Source: Terriglobia bacterium
Lineage (GTDB): Bacteria; Acidobacteriota; Terriglobia; Bryobacterales; Bryobacteraceae
NCBI GenBank assembly: GCA_020073305.1
Contig: JAIQFK010000006.1
Location: 186,001-250,000, forward strand
Reading direction: 5' to 3'
DNA length: 64,000 bases
This document shows, piece by piece, positions 42,431-51,903 of the stretch. The position numbers and the translations under genes were made by a program. Numbering within the stretch: position 1 is the first letter of the stretch; each line of letters starts with the position of its first letter. The notes beneath the pieces are model-generated. The model was not told the origin of the DNA and made no database searches. It saw only the letters and a list, made by a program, of their open reading frames with translations.

Positions 42431-42703
42431 ATGGCGAGTCGCTACGGCTGGATGGCCGACACCAATCCCGAAGCCTTCCGGGCCTTGATCGAAATTCGCC
42501 GTAACATGACATTCGACGAGCGTTTTCGGCAGTTCCTCGACATGGTGGAAATGGTGTTGCGGGGCTATGAGGATCGCGTGCGCCGCGAGTACCCACAGGC
42601 TAGTGAGCGCGAAGTCTTCCTTAGGGCCGCGGCGCTGCGTCTCGGAAATGAGACGGTGCGCCGCGTCTATGGCTGGAACCCGGAAGACGGCTCGAATCGA
42701 TGA
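42431..42703 (+). CDS. Small hypothetical protein, partner of nucleotidyltransferase-like gene
   Basis: 90-aa ORF, overlaps the following gene by ATGA. Confidence 0.55.
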   Translation: MASRYGWMADTNPEAFRALIEIRRNMTFDERFRQFLDMVEMVLRGYEDRVRREYPQASEREVFLRAAALRLGNETVRRVYGWNPEDGSNR

Positions 42704-43287
42704 CGGTCTCTCCGGGTGAGGGTCTGGTGCGCCTCCTGGAGGTATTTGACCGGCTGGAGATCCCCTACATGCTCGGAGGTTCCGGCGCCAGCTCCGTGCA
42801 CGGCCTGCCACGAACGACTGCCGACTTCGATATCGTCGCCAAGCTCGGCTCCGAAGAGGTACTGCCGCTAGTGACCGAACTTCAGCAGGATTTCTACATC
42901 GATGAGCAGCAGGTCCAAGCCGCTCTCGAGCATGGCTGCTCGTTCAATGTCATCCACTTCCGAAGCAGTTTCAAGTTCGACATTTTTCCTCTTACAGCCG
43001 ACCCGTATCAACAGGCGCAGTTCGGTCGCCGGCGCTATGAGACATCAAACGTATTCACGGGTGAGCCGCTCGATCTTGCCGTCTCATCACCGGATGACGT
43101 GATTCTGTCCAAGCTACGCTGGTACCGCCTCGGAGGGGAGCTTTCTGAGCAGCAGTGGAACGACGTTTTGGGCGTAATCGCTGTGCAACGGGCGCTGGAC
43201 GTAGCGTACCTGCGACACTGGGCGGATTACTTAGGCGTCCGGGACCTACTGGAGAAAGCGCTGGCTGAGGGGCCGAAACTGCCCTAG
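42700..43287 (+). CDS. Nucleotidyltransferase-like protein (MNT/AbiEii/DUF6036-like)
   Basis: RLEIPYMLGGSGASSVHGLPRTTADFDIVAKL (GGxxxxxx..R.T.D.D pattern). Confidence 0.65.
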   Translation: MTVSPGEGLVRLLEVFDRLEIPYMLGGSGASSVHGLPRTTADFDIVAKLGSEEVLPLVTELQQDFYIDEQQVQAALEHGCSFNVIHFRSSFKFDIFPLTADPYQQAQFGRRRYETSNVFTGEPLDLAVSSPDDVILSKLRWYRLGGELSEQQWNDVLGVIAVQRALDVAYLRHWADYLGVRDLLEKALAEGPKLP

Positions 43288-43499
43288 TCCTGCCCTTCTT
43301 TCCACTCCTCGTACCAGGCCATCTGAATCGCTTCCAGCTTGCCTTCGCTGGATTTCTTCGGATCGTCGCCGAAGTCTTCGAGTTCCGTAATCCACTTATG
43401 TAGGTCCGTGAACCGGACTTTGAGCGGATCGGTGTCCGGATGCGCTTCGTAGAGCGCCAGCGCGATGTCTTCGGTGTGGTCCCAAGTTAGTCCGGGCAT
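43284..43499 (-). CDS. iscX: Fe-S cluster assembly protein IscX
   Basis: LTWDHTEDIALALYEAHPDTDPLKVRFTDLHKWITELEDFGDDPKKSSEGKLEAIQMAWYEE. Confidence 0.92.
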   Translation of the reverse strand: MPGLTWDHTEDIALALYEAHPDTDPLKVRFTDLHKWITELEDFGDDPKKSSEGKLEAIQMAWYEEWKEGQD

Positions 43500-43519
43500 G
43501 GCTTGCTCCTTGAGCTGAC

Positions 43520-43593
43520 GGGGAGACTGAGGAGACAAGGAGAGTGGGAGACAATGTCCCCCCGTCCCCCACTCTCCCCATCTCCCCCTCTCA
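43520..43593. repeat. GGGGAGA/TCTCCCC imperfect inverted-repeat element, copy 2
   Basis: ggggagactgaggagacaaggagagtgggagacaatgtcccccc...ctctccccatctccccctctc; abuts the hscA stop codon. Confidence 0.7.
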
Positions 43594-45438
43594 GATCTTC
43601 GTTCCCTTCAGCGCGCTCGACACCGCCGTATTGATCATATTCTCGGCCAGCTTCATGGTGAGGTTGTTCAATTGCTCGATTTTGGCGCGAATCAACAGGT
43701 GATCGTCGGAATGGTAGACCACCAGCAGTTCGTTGAGTGCCCGGGTGATGTCGTTCCGCTCCTGGTCGGTGAGATCGAGATAAGCGTCGTTCTGTTTGGC
43801 CTTGTCGACCGCCGCGAGGATGCGGTCCGCCTCAACCCGCGCTTCCGCCACTTGGCGCGCGCGGAAATCTTCTTCCGCCCGGTCGATCGATTCCGAGATC
43901 ATGGCTTCCACCTGCTCGTCCGTCAGCCCATAGCTCGGCTTGATGTCGACCGACTGCTCCTTACCCGTCCGTGCATCGCGCGCCGTGACATTCAGAATGC
44001 CGTTGGCATCGATCAGGAATCTCACTTCGATGCGCGCCATGCCGGCGGGCAGCGGGTCGATGTCTTTCAGATCGAAACGCGCCAGGCTCCGGTTGTCTTT
44101 GGCCAGTTCGCGCTCGCCTTGCAGCACGTGAATCAGAACATTGCGCTGGCCATCCACCGCGGTCGTGAAGGTCTCGGTCGCGCTGGCGGGTATAGTCGAA
44201 TTGCGGTGAATGAGCTTCGACACCACGCCGCCCATGGTTTCAATGCCGAGCGAGAGCGGCGTGACGTCCAGCAAAAGCTGGTTCTCGACCGTGCCCGAGA
44301 GAATGCCCGCCTGCACCGCCGCACCCAGCGCCACCACTTCGTCGGGATTCAGATCGGTGTGCGGTTTGGCGCGGAACAGCGTCTCCACCGCATTCCGCAC
44401 CATGGGAATGCGTGTCGAGCCGCCGACTAGTACCACCTCATCGATCTGCTCCACGGCCACGCCCGCATCCTTGATGCAATTGCGGCACGGGCCGAGCGTA
44501 CGGTCGACGATGTCGGCGATCAACTTCTCAAAGACCTCCCGCGTGATCTCACGCTGATACTTCTTACCCTTGTAGGCGAACTCGATATTCGTAGCGGGCA
44601 CGAACGAGAGCCGCTCTTTAGCTTCAATCACCGCGCGCCGGAGCGTTTGCACTGCATCTCCGTAATGGGAAATGTCCTTGCCCCATTCGCTGTGAACATC
44701 TTCGAGCGCGATGTGGATCAGGCGGTTGTCGATGTCATCACCGCCCAGGTGCGTATCGCCGTTGGTGGCGAGGACTTCGAAGATGCCATCGTGTAACTTG
44801 AGAATCGAAATATCAAAAGTGCCGCCGCCCAGGTCGTACACCGCAACGATGCCGTCGCGCCGCTTGTCGAGCCCGTAGGCCAGGGCGGCCGCGGTGGGCT
44901 CGTTCACCAGGCGCAGCACATCCATCCCCGCGATGCGCCCGGCGTCTTTGGTGGCCTGCCGCTGGGCGTCGTTGAAATACGCAGGAACTGTGACGACGGC
45001 TTTGGTGACCGGCTCGCCCAGGAAGGCCTCGGCGTTCTTCTTGAGCTGGCGCAGAATGAACGCAGAGATCTCAGGAGGCGTGAACGTCCGCTCGCCGAGT
45101 TGAATGCGAATGACCGACTCGCTGCCTTCGGCGATGCGGAACGGAAATAGCTTCAACTCTTCCTGCACATCGCCGGCGCCGCGTCCCATCAGGCGTTTGA
45201 TGGAGTAGACCGTGCGGTCGGGTTCATCGATCAGCGCCGCGCGGGCCTTGTTTCCGACGATGACATCGCCCTTGCGCGTGAGTGTGACGACGCTGGGCAC
45301 CAGCTTGTCGCCGTCCTCTCCCGGAATCACGCTCGGGTGCTGAGCGGCGTCCATGTAGCCCACCAGGCTGTTGGTCGTGCCCAGGTCGATGCCGACGACG
45401 CGTTCCTGCTTGCCGAAATCAATCTGGATGGGCGTCAT
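43591..45438 (-). CDS. hscA: Fe-S cluster biogenesis Hsp70 HscA
   Basis: [29 protein letters not shown]; in isc operon. Confidence 0.93.
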   Translation of the reverse strand: MTPIQIDFGKQERVVGIDLGTTNSLVGYMDAAQHPSVIPGEDGDKLVPSVVTLTRKGDVIVGNKARAALIDEPDRTVYSIKRLMGRGAGDVQEELKLFPFRIAEGSESVIRIQLGERTFTPPEISAFILRQLKKNAEAFLGEPVTKAVVTVPAYFNDAQRQATKDAGRIAGMDVLRLVNEPTAAALAYGLDKRRDGIVAVYDLGGGTFDISILKLHDGIFEVLATNGDTHLGGDDIDNRLIHIALEDVHSEWGKDISHYGDAVQTLRRAVIEAKERLSFVPATNIEFAYKGKKYQREITREVFEKLIADIVDRTLGPCRNCIKDAGVAVEQIDEVVLVGGSTRIPMVRNAVETLFRAKPHTDLNPDEVVALGAAVQAGILSGTVENQLLLDVTPLSLGIETMGGVVSKLIHRNSTIPASATETFTTAVDGQRNVLIHVLQGERELAKDNRSLARFDLKDIDPLPAGMARIEVRFLIDANGILNVTARDARTGKEQSVDIKPSYGLTDEQVEAMISESIDRAEEDFRARQVAEARVEADRILAAVDKAKQNDAYLDLTDQERNDITRALNELLVVYHSDDHLLIRAKIEQLNNLTMKLAENMINTAVSSALKGTKI

Positions 45439-45989
45439 GCCGCCGCTCCGGTCAATTCTTTTTCCACTTCATTTACGAGATTCCGAACATAGCGCCGGCG
45501 GTTCAGGATTCCGCGGATCTCCGCGAGCACATTGCGGTCGCGTGCGCGATCGTACTCCGTGAACTGGCCCCGCAAGTCAGAGTCAATCTGTTCTCGCATG
45601 GCCACGAACTTCTTCCGTGCCTCTTCGAGCGCCGGCCGCGCCGAATCGTCCCCACCGCGCAGTTCCTCGAGCGCCATGTTCAGCTCGAATACCTCTTCCA
45701 ACAATTCCGGAGGCACGTTTTTCGACCCCTGCTCGCCGATGTCGAACCCGTTCTCCTTGAGCAGATACTCGGCGCGCGCCAGCGGATCGCGCAGCGTGCG
45801 GTAGGCGTCGTTGAGAATCGCCGTGGCGTCCAGCGCGTACTGCTGCTCTTCGCGGCTCTTGAGCGTGTAGCGGTCGGGATGATACTGCCGGCTGAGTGAA
45901 TAGAATCGCTTTTCCAGATCCGGCAGATCAAGATCCAGCTTGTGCTCCAGACCAAAGAAATCGTAATAGTTGGACGAAACCGGATTCAT
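45435..45989 (-). CDS. hscB: Fe-S co-chaperone HscB
   Basis: [35 protein letters not shown] (J-domain HPD). Confidence 0.92.
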   Translation of the reverse strand: MNPVSSNYYDFFGLEHKLDLDLPDLEKRFYSLSRQYHPDRYTLKSREEQQYALDATAILNDAYRTLRDPLARAEYLLKENGFDIGEQGSKNVPPELLEEVFELNMALEELRGGDDSARPALEEARKKFVAMREQIDSDLRGQFTEYDRARDRNVLAEIRGILNRRRYVRNLVNEVEKELTGAAA

Positions 45990-46033
45990 CGGAGATTGTC
46001 TCGGCGCCTCTGCGTCTCCGCGGTGAGTCGTCT

Positions 46034-46417
46034 CTAGGAGGAGAACGAAGTGCCGCAGCCGCAGCTTTTCTGTGCATTGGGATTCTCGAAAACGAAGCCC
46101 GACTGCATCAGCGATTCCTTGTAGTCGAGCGTCATGCCGTGCAGGTAGAGCAGGCTCTTGGGATCGACCACAACCTTCACGCCGTCAAATTCAAAGACCT
46201 TGTCGGTGGGGCGCTCTTTCGTGTCGAACTTGAACTGATAGCTCAAGCCGGAGCAGCCGCCTCCCAGCACGCCCAGACGCAAAGCTCCGGTGACCCCCTG
46301 TTTCTCGAAAGCCTGCCGAATCTTAGCAATGGCCTTCGGAGTTACGTGGATCACCGGTTCGGGCTTATGCGCTTCGGGGCCCGGCGTCAACTGCACGACC
46401 TGGTCTGTCTCGGTCAT
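46034..46417 (-). CDS. iscA: Iron-sulfur cluster assembly protein IscA (A-type carrier)
   Basis: LRLGVLGGGCSGLSYQFKFD...KSCGCGTSFSS. Confidence 0.93.
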   Translation of the reverse strand: MTETDQVVQLTPGPEAHKPEPVIHVTPKAIAKIRQAFEKQGVTGALRLGVLGGGCSGLSYQFKFDTKERPTDKVFEFDGVKVVVDPKSLLYLHGMTLDYKESLMQSGFVFENPNAQKSCGCGTSFSS

Positions 46418-46824
46418 TACGCTCGCGCTTCTGCCGGCTTTCGCTCTTCCTGCTTCCGCTTGTAATCGGAGATGGCTGCCTTGATGGCATCTTCGGCCAG
46501 CACCGAGCAGTGAATCTTCACCGGCGGCAGGCTCAGTTCGTTGACGATGTCGGTGTTCTTGATCGCCAGCGCCTCGTCAACCGTCTTGCCCTTCAGCCAT
46601 TCCGTGGCCAGCGAAGAGCTGGCAATGGCGCTGCCGCATCCGAAGGTTTTGAACTTGGCCTCGGCGATGACACCGGTCGCGTCCACCTTCACCTGCAGCT
46701 TCATCACGTCACCACACTCCGGCGCGCCCACCATGCCGGTGCCCACGTTGGGGTCGGCCTTGTCTAGCGAACCCACGTTCCGCGGGTGGTTGTAATGATC
46801 GAGAACCTTGTCTGAATAAGCCAT
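46417..46824 (-). CDS. iscU: Fe-S scaffold IscU
   Basis: MAYSDKVLDHYNHPRNVGSLDK...GAPECGDVMKLQ...FKTFGCGSAIASSSLATEWLKGK...LPPVKIHCSVLAEDAIKAAI. Confidence 0.96.
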   Translation of the reverse strand: MAYSDKVLDHYNHPRNVGSLDKADPNVGTGMVGAPECGDVMKLQVKVDATGVIAEAKFKTFGCGSAIASSSLATEWLKGKTVDEALAIKNTDIVNELSLPPVKIHCSVLAEDAIKAAISDYKRKQEERKPAEARA

Positions 46825-46858
46825 TTCTTCTCCCTCTTATTTTATCCTCGGTGGCGTC

Positions 46859-48085
46859 TTACTCTGCCGCCCATTGAACTTTGCTCAAATCCACGCCTTC
46901 CTTCGCCATCTCGTAAAGCGGCGAAAGTTCGCGCAGTTTCCGCACGACTTCGATGACCCGTGCTCCCACGTAATCCACTTCTTCTTCCGTGTTGAATCGC
47001 CCCAGGCCGAAACGGATCGAAGTATGCGCCAGATCGTCTCCCACGCCCAGTGCTTTGAGTACGTAACTCGGCTCAAGCGTTGCCGACGTGCAAGCGGAAC
47101 CGCTCGAAACCGCCACATCGTTGATGCCCATCAGCAGCGATTCGCCTTCCACGTACGCGAAGCTGATGTTCAGGTTGTGGGGCAGTCTGTGCTCCATTGA
47201 GCCGTTGATGAACACTTCGTCCAGCTCGGTTTCGAACCGGTTGCGCAGCTTGTCACGCAAATGCGACAAACGCCGGGATTCCTCGGGCATCTCGCGTTGG
47301 CAGATGGCGCACGCCTCGCCCATGCCCACGATCCCCGGAACATTCAACGTTCCGGAACGCATACCACGCTCGTGGCCGCCGCCATCCATCTGCGCCGTGA
47401 TCTGCACGCGCGGACTTTTGCGCCGGACGTAAAGCGCACCGACCCCTTTCGGACCGTAGATCTTGTGAGCGCTCATGGACATCAGGTCGACGTTATCCTT
47501 GACTACGTCCACCGGAACCTTGCCCACCGCCTGCACGCCATCGGTGTGGAAGAGCACGCCCTTTTCATGTGCGATCTTGCCGATCTCGCGCACCGGATGG
47601 ATCACGCCGATTTCGTTGTTGGCATACATCAGCGTAATCAGGATGGTCTTGTCGGTGATCGACTCGCGCAGCATGTCGAGATCCACCAGGCCGTCGGCTT
47701 TCACCGGCAGGTACGTCACCCGGTAGCCGTGCTTCTCGAGCTTCTTGCAGGTGTCGAGCACGGCCTTATGTTCCGTAGCGGCGGTGATGATGTGGTTGCC
47801 CTTTTCGGCATACATCTCAGCCACACCCTTGATGGCCAGATTGTCGGATTCCGTTGCGCCGCTGGTGAAAATGATTTCCTTCGACGTGGCTCCGATCAGG
47901 TCCGCGATCTGCTTGCGGGCATTGTCGACGGCCTTCTCGGCCTCCCAGCCGAAGCTGTGATTGCGGCTGGCCGCGTTGCCGAATTTCACCGTGAAATAGG
48001 GCAGCATGGCTTCCACCACACGCGGATCGGTTGGGGTCGTTGCGTGATTATCAAAATAAATTGGCGTCTTCATGAACTTCCTCAC
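46859..48085 (-). CDS. iscS: Cysteine desulfurase IscS
   Basis: [22 protein letters not shown]...[21 protein letters not shown]...[21 protein letters not shown]. Confidence 0.96.
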   Translation of the reverse strand: MRKFMKTPIYFDNHATTPTDPRVVEAMLPYFTVKFGNAASRNHSFGWEAEKAVDNARKQIADLIGATSKEIIFTSGATESDNLAIKGVAEMYAEKGNHIITAATEHKAVLDTCKKLEKHGYRVTYLPVKADGLVDLDMLRESITDKTILITLMYANNEIGVIHPVREIGKIAHEKGVLFHTDGVQAVGKVPVDVVKDNVDLMSMSAHKIYGPKGVGALYVRRKSPRVQITAQMDGGGHERGMRSGTLNVPGIVGMGEACAICQREMPEESRRLSHLRDKLRNRFETELDEVFINGSMEHRLPHNLNISFAYVEGESLLMGINDVAVSSGSACTSATLEPSYVLKALGVGDDLAHTSIRFGLGRFNTEEEVDYVGARVIEVVRKLRELSPLYEMAKEGVDLSKVQWAAE

Positions 48086-48564
48086 AGAACATGTAATGGC
48101 TCGAGGGCCCCGTCGCTAAACGGCGTTTTGGGCCCAGGCTCGGGCAGGCACAGGCTGCCTTCGCCCGTCATCTCGGAAATCGTGATCCGGTCGAGCAGGT
48201 GAATGATGGCTTCGTGCACCTTGCGCAGCGGCTCGCGGACCGTACATTTATCGGATTGATCACAGCGGCCGTGGGCGGTGAAGCAAGTCGTCAGAATGAT
48301 CGGCCCGTCGATCGCATGAATCACTTCGAGCGCGCTGATTTTTTCCGGCCGCCGCGCCAGCTTGTACCCGCCGCTCGATCCCGGCACCGAAAGCAGCAGC
48401 CCGGTCTTGGTCAGCTTCTGCAAAATCTTCGCCAACAAAGGCAGCGGAATGCCGTACGCGTCGGCAATCTCTTTCGCGCTGGCGGTTCGTGCAGTACCCG
48501 GTACTGCTGCCAGATGCTTGACCGCGATCAGGCCATAATCGGCCTTCTTTGTCAGCTTTAACAT
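48082..48564 (-). CDS. iscR: Rrf2-family regulator IscR
   Basis: [16 protein letters not shown]...; [14 protein letters not shown] cluster-ligand region; first gene of isc operon. Confidence 0.93.
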   Translation of the reverse strand: MLKLTKKADYGLIAVKHLAAVPGTARTASAKEIADAYGIPLPLLAKILQKLTKTGLLLSVPGSSGGYKLARRPEKISALEVIHAIDGPIILTTCFTAHGRCDQSDKCTVREPLRKVHEAIIHLLDRITISEMTGEGSLCLPEPGPKTPFSDGALEPLHVL

Positions 48565-48567
48565 TGG

Positions 48568-48592
48568 ATATACGACTGTTCCAGTCCAAGAT
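48568..48592 (-). promoter_or_regulatory. Putative type-1 IscR operator, site A
   Basis: ATATACGACTGTTCCAGTCCAAGAT: GACT-N5-AGTC core, ~19/25 match to recalled E. coli type-1 consensus ATASYYGACTRwwwYAGTCRRSTAT. Confidence 0.6.
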
Positions 48593-48593
48593 C

Positions 48594-48623
48594 AGTATAC
48601 AAAGAAATCCCTATACGGGTCAA
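48594..48623 (-). promoter_or_regulatory. Sigma70-like promoter of iscR operon
   Basis: Minus strand TTGACC (48623-48618), 18-bp spacer, TATACT (48599-48594). Confidence 0.6.
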
Positions 48624-48630
48624 CCAGTTA

Positions 48631-48655
48631 AATTACGACTGCAAATGTCCTATAT
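48631..48655 (-). promoter_or_regulatory. Putative second IscR-like operator, site B
   Basis: AATTACGACTGCAAATGTCCTATAT: one good GACT half-site, degenerate second half, upstream of -35. Confidence 0.4.
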
Positions 48656-48789
48656 CCAACAATTCAACATTATTCAGCGATGATCCGGGGTTAGATGGGC
48701 GTCCGGGAACTTCGAACGGCGACGGCGATAGTCTTTCAAGCGGATTGGCAAGAACGTTCAATGGGACTAGCATAGGAGCGGAGGGCACT

Positions 48790-49242
48790 ATGCTTTCTGC
48801 AAGGCTCATCCACCTGATCGAGGCGCATCAGGAGGAGATCGCCACCCGGATTATGCACGACATCCGCCGCCACCCGGACCTGCCCCACGTCCACAAGTTG
48901 CAGGATGTGGAGTTGCGCGAACGGGGGCGCCACATCTTGGGCCACCTGGGGCAATGGCTGGCTGAGGCGAGAGAAGCGGAGTTGGCCAGGGAGTACGAGA
49001 TCCTGGGGAAAACCCGCTACGAGGAATCCATCCCACTGCACGAATCGGTACGCTCCCTCTACATCATCAAAGACAAGATGATCGATTTCGTGAAGGAGCA
49101 GGGCGTAAAGAGGGATTCCATGGAGCTGTACGCCGAGGAGGAGTTGGAGCACCGCGTCGGCCGCTTCTTCGACGAACTGGTGATTCACCTGGTGCGCGGG
49201 TACGAGGGCGCGTGGCGCAGAGCCGCGCACGCCGCCGCGTAG
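48790..49242 (+). CDS. Helical sensor-like protein (RsbRD N-terminal-like)
   Basis: LIEAHQEEIATRIMHDIRRHP...LAREYEILGKTRYEESIPLHESVRSLYIIKDKMIDFVKEQ. Confidence 0.5.
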   Translation: MLSARLIHLIEAHQEEIATRIMHDIRRHPDLPHVHKLQDVELRERGRHILGHLGQWLAEAREAELAREYEILGKTRYEESIPLHESVRSLYIIKDKMIDFVKEQGVKRDSMELYAEEELEHRVGRFFDELVIHLVRGYEGAWRRAAHAAA

Positions 49243-49270
49243 GCGGTGGAATCCAGGGCCATCCTTTCGC

Positions 49271-49996
49271 ATGACGCTCAGCATCCGGGATAGCGTTCGC
49301 GATGCCTATTCCAGCGCTGCGGCGAGACCATCTGCTTCTCATCCTTTTCCCGTAGGGCGTGCGTTCGCCGAAAGCATAGGTTATTCCGCCGGCGTGTTGC
49401 AGGACTTCCCCGATGATTGCGTGGACAGGTTCGCCGGGGTCTCGAATATTTCGCTCACGGCGGAGATGCCCATGGGCGCCGCGGTTCTCGACCTGGGGTG
49501 TGGCGCTGGACTGGATTCCATGATTGCCGGCCGGCGTATCGGGGCCAAGGGAAGGGTGGCGGGCGTGGATTTCAGCGCCGCGATGCTGGAACGGGCGCGG
49601 CGGGGGGCATTGCAGGCCCGCATACAGAACGTCGTCTTTTGCCGCGCGGATGCGGAGCGTCTGCCGCTACGCGACGCTTCGATCGATGTCGCGCTGGTAA
49701 ACGGCATTTTCAACTTGAATCCCGCTCGGAGCTGCATCTTTCACGAGCTTGCGCGCGTAGTGCGGGACGAAGGCACGGTCTATTCGGCGGAGCTGATTCT
49801 CTCGGCCCCTTTGCCGCCTGCGGAACAGAACGCTGCCAACTGGTTTGCCTGAATCGCCGGCGCCAAGGAGGGAGATGCCTTCCTGGATGAGTTTCGAGGC
49901 GCTGGTTTCCACAAAGCCGAAATTCTCCGAACTCTACGTAATGCGCGAACGGTGAACCCGTTCGTCCAAATCGCCGAGGTAAGGGCTGTAAGGTAG
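49271..49996 (+). CDS. ArsM/UbiE-like SAM-dependent methyltransferase; candidate selenoprotein with Sec at TGA 49850..49852
   Basis: VLDLGCGAGLDSMIAGRRIGAKGRVAGVDFS; readthrough gives ..NWFA-U-IAGAKEGDAFLDEFRGAGFHKAEILRTLRNARTVNPFVQIAEVRAVR*; ends TAGTG with next gene. Confidence 0.75.
49863..49886 (+). promoter_or_regulatory. Putative bacterial SECIS hairpin
   Basis: CCAAGGAGG-GAGATG-CCTTCCTGG: 9-position stem with one mismatch and one G-U, loop starts with G, 19 nt between TGA and loop. Confidence 0.6.
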
Positions 49997-51180
49997 TGGC
50001 CATCGTCGGCTCACTGGTAATCCGTGGCGGAGTGCAGCAAAATGAGGTTGTGATCGACCATCGACAGATCCCGCTGCTCGACCTGGCTTCCCAGCATTCG
50101 CCCATTCGGGACGAGTTGCTCGCGGCAATCGTGAGGGTGCTGGATTCCCAGAAGTTCATCTTGGGGGAGGATGTCGCGCGGCTGGAGCAGGAGATCGCGG
50201 CGTACGTCGGGACACCTCACGCGATAGCCTGCGCCTCGGGATCCGACGCGCTGTCCCTGGCGCTTTGGGCGCTCGACATTCAGCCGGGTGATGAGGTACT
50301 GACGACACCGTTCACGTTCTTTGCGACGGCGGGTTCGATCTCGCGCGTGGGAGCCAGGCCGGTGTTCCTCGACATAGAGCCCGCAACCTTCAACATGGAT
50401 ATGAACCGGGTGGAGGAGGCGCTCCAGGCGCACCCGCGCGTCCGCGCCATCATTCCGGTACATCTGTTCGGCGGATGCGCAGACATGAATTCGCTCGCGA
50501 TCCTGGCGGAGAAACGCGGCATCTCCATCATCGAAGACGCGGCCCAGGCGATCGGCAGCGAGTGCACTGGGAAGCGCGCCGGGAGCCTGGGAGTAATTGG
50601 TTGCTTCAGCTTTTATCCGACCAAGAACCTGGGCGGCCTGGGCGACGGCGGAATGCTCACCACCCATGATGGCGGCCTGGCCGCACGGCTCAAAGCGCTG
50701 CGCATACACGGCCAGACCGGACCCTACCTGCACGACTGGATCGGAATCAATTCCAGGCTGGACACCCTGCAGGCCGCCGCCTTGCGAGTGAAGTTGAAGT
50801 ACCTTGACAACTGGACCGGGCGCCGTCAGGAGAATGCCGGCTGTTATCGCAAGATGCTGGCCACAGCAGGGTCTCCGGTTCTGCCGCCGGTTCCAGCGCC
50901 ATACCAGACGAGGCACATCTACAATCAGTTTGTGATTCGCGGCCCGGATCGGGACCGGCTTCGAGAATTTCTGAAGGAGCAAGGCGTGGGGACGGAGGTG
51001 TACTATCCTGTTCCGCTGCACTTGCAGCGCTGCTTCGCACATCTCGGCTATCAGAGGGGCGATTTCCCCGCCAGCGAGAAAGCCGCGAGTGAAGTGCTGG
51101 CTCTACCCGTCAACCCTGAAGTTTCGTTTGACGATATCGCATACGTGTGCCAGGCGATCACGTCGTTCTACCGGAGATAA
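49996..51180 (+). CDS. DegT/DnrJ/EryC1/StrS-family PLP aminotransferase
   Basis: IPLLDLASQHSPIRDELLAAI, SGSDALSLAL, IIEDAAQAIG, CFSFYPTKNLGGLGDGGML. Confidence 0.93.
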   Translation: MAIVGSLVIRGGVQQNEVVIDHRQIPLLDLASQHSPIRDELLAAIVRVLDSQKFILGEDVARLEQEIAAYVGTPHAIACASGSDALSLALWALDIQPGDEVLTTPFTFFATAGSISRVGARPVFLDIEPATFNMDMNRVEEALQAHPRVRAIIPVHLFGGCADMNSLAILAEKRGISIIEDAAQAIGSECTGKRAGSLGVIGCFSFYPTKNLGGLGDGGMLTTHDGGLAARLKALRIHGQTGPYLHDWIGINSRLDTLQAAALRVKLKYLDNWTGRRQENAGCYRKMLATAGSPVLPPVPAPYQTRHIYNQFVIRGPDRDRLREFLKEQGVGTEVYYPVPLHLQRCFAHLGYQRGDFPASEKAASEVLALPVNPEVSFDDIAYVCQAITSFYRR

Positions 51181-51489
51181 GGCAAGCCGGCTAAGGCTTA
51201 CACCGACCAGCGGATTCCCGTCGATCGTATCGCCGTCGTTACGCGGGCCCACCAGCAGAACGCTGAGTTGGGGAGGCAGAGTCTTCGCTTGCACGCGGAA
51301 CAAGAGCTGGTTCATACCCGATTCGTCCTTCTAGCGAACTGTTCGTGCACCTTCATAACCAGAACGCTGCCGAGAAAGGCGCCAACGCGGTGGCCGACCC
51401 GGGCGTCGTCTGGACGCGCAGCAACACCATCGACGAAGCGCACCGGGCATTCAGGAAACCTTCGGGCCAGGAAAAGAAGGCGTGAGCCT

Positions 51490-51903
51490 TCAATACCGCG
51501 ATAGCAGGTAGGAGATTCCCGCCATCATGACTTTCTCCCAGGCCTCCTGCACATCGGGACTATTCTGAGGATCGAATTCCTTAACGGTAGCGAGGAGGCT
51601 GTCGAGCCAGAGGTCGTAGAGTTCGGCGCCGATGTTGAGTTGCCGGCTGCTGTGCCGCTCCGATAGATCATGCAGGTACTGCTGAGGATTTGCCTTGGGA
51701 TCCTTGGCGGCGAGGAGCATATGGTCCAGCGATGCGCGCAGCGCGGCTCGCTGCCGCACGAAATCCGTGCGAGCGAACTTCTCCTTGACCTTGGGCGACG
51801 AGGCCAAAAAAATCTCGTAGAAACGTTCGATAAAGGCTGGGTTGCCGTTGCAGCGTCCCAGGCTATCGCCGAACGTTTGCAGGGTTCGCTCATCGATTTG
51901 CAT
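51490..51903 (-). CDS. Single-domain globin-like protein
   Basis: FIERFYEIFLASSPKVKEKFARTDFVRQRAALRASLDHMLLAA...LYDLWLDSLLATVKEFDP. Confidence 0.75.
   Translation of the reverse strand: MQIDERTLQTFGDSLGRCNGNPAFIERFYEIFLASSPKVKEKFARTDFVRQRAALRASLDHMLLAAKDPKANPQQYLHDLSERHSSRQLNIGAELYDLWLDSLLATVKEFDPQNSPDVQEAWEKVMMAGISYLLSRY

Noticed and set aside
49271-49852. 193-aa methyltransferase as annotated by the ORF track
   Set aside because: Rejected as the full gene: it would lack the C-terminal motif, and the downstream frame is open and couples to the next gene; see selenoprotein finding.
51181-51487. Possible gene remnant after DegT gene (e.g. QNAAEKGANAVADPGVVWTRSNTIDEAHRAFRKPSGQEKKA)
   Set aside because: Looks faintly protein-like but no family recognised and no clear frame; may be non-coding.
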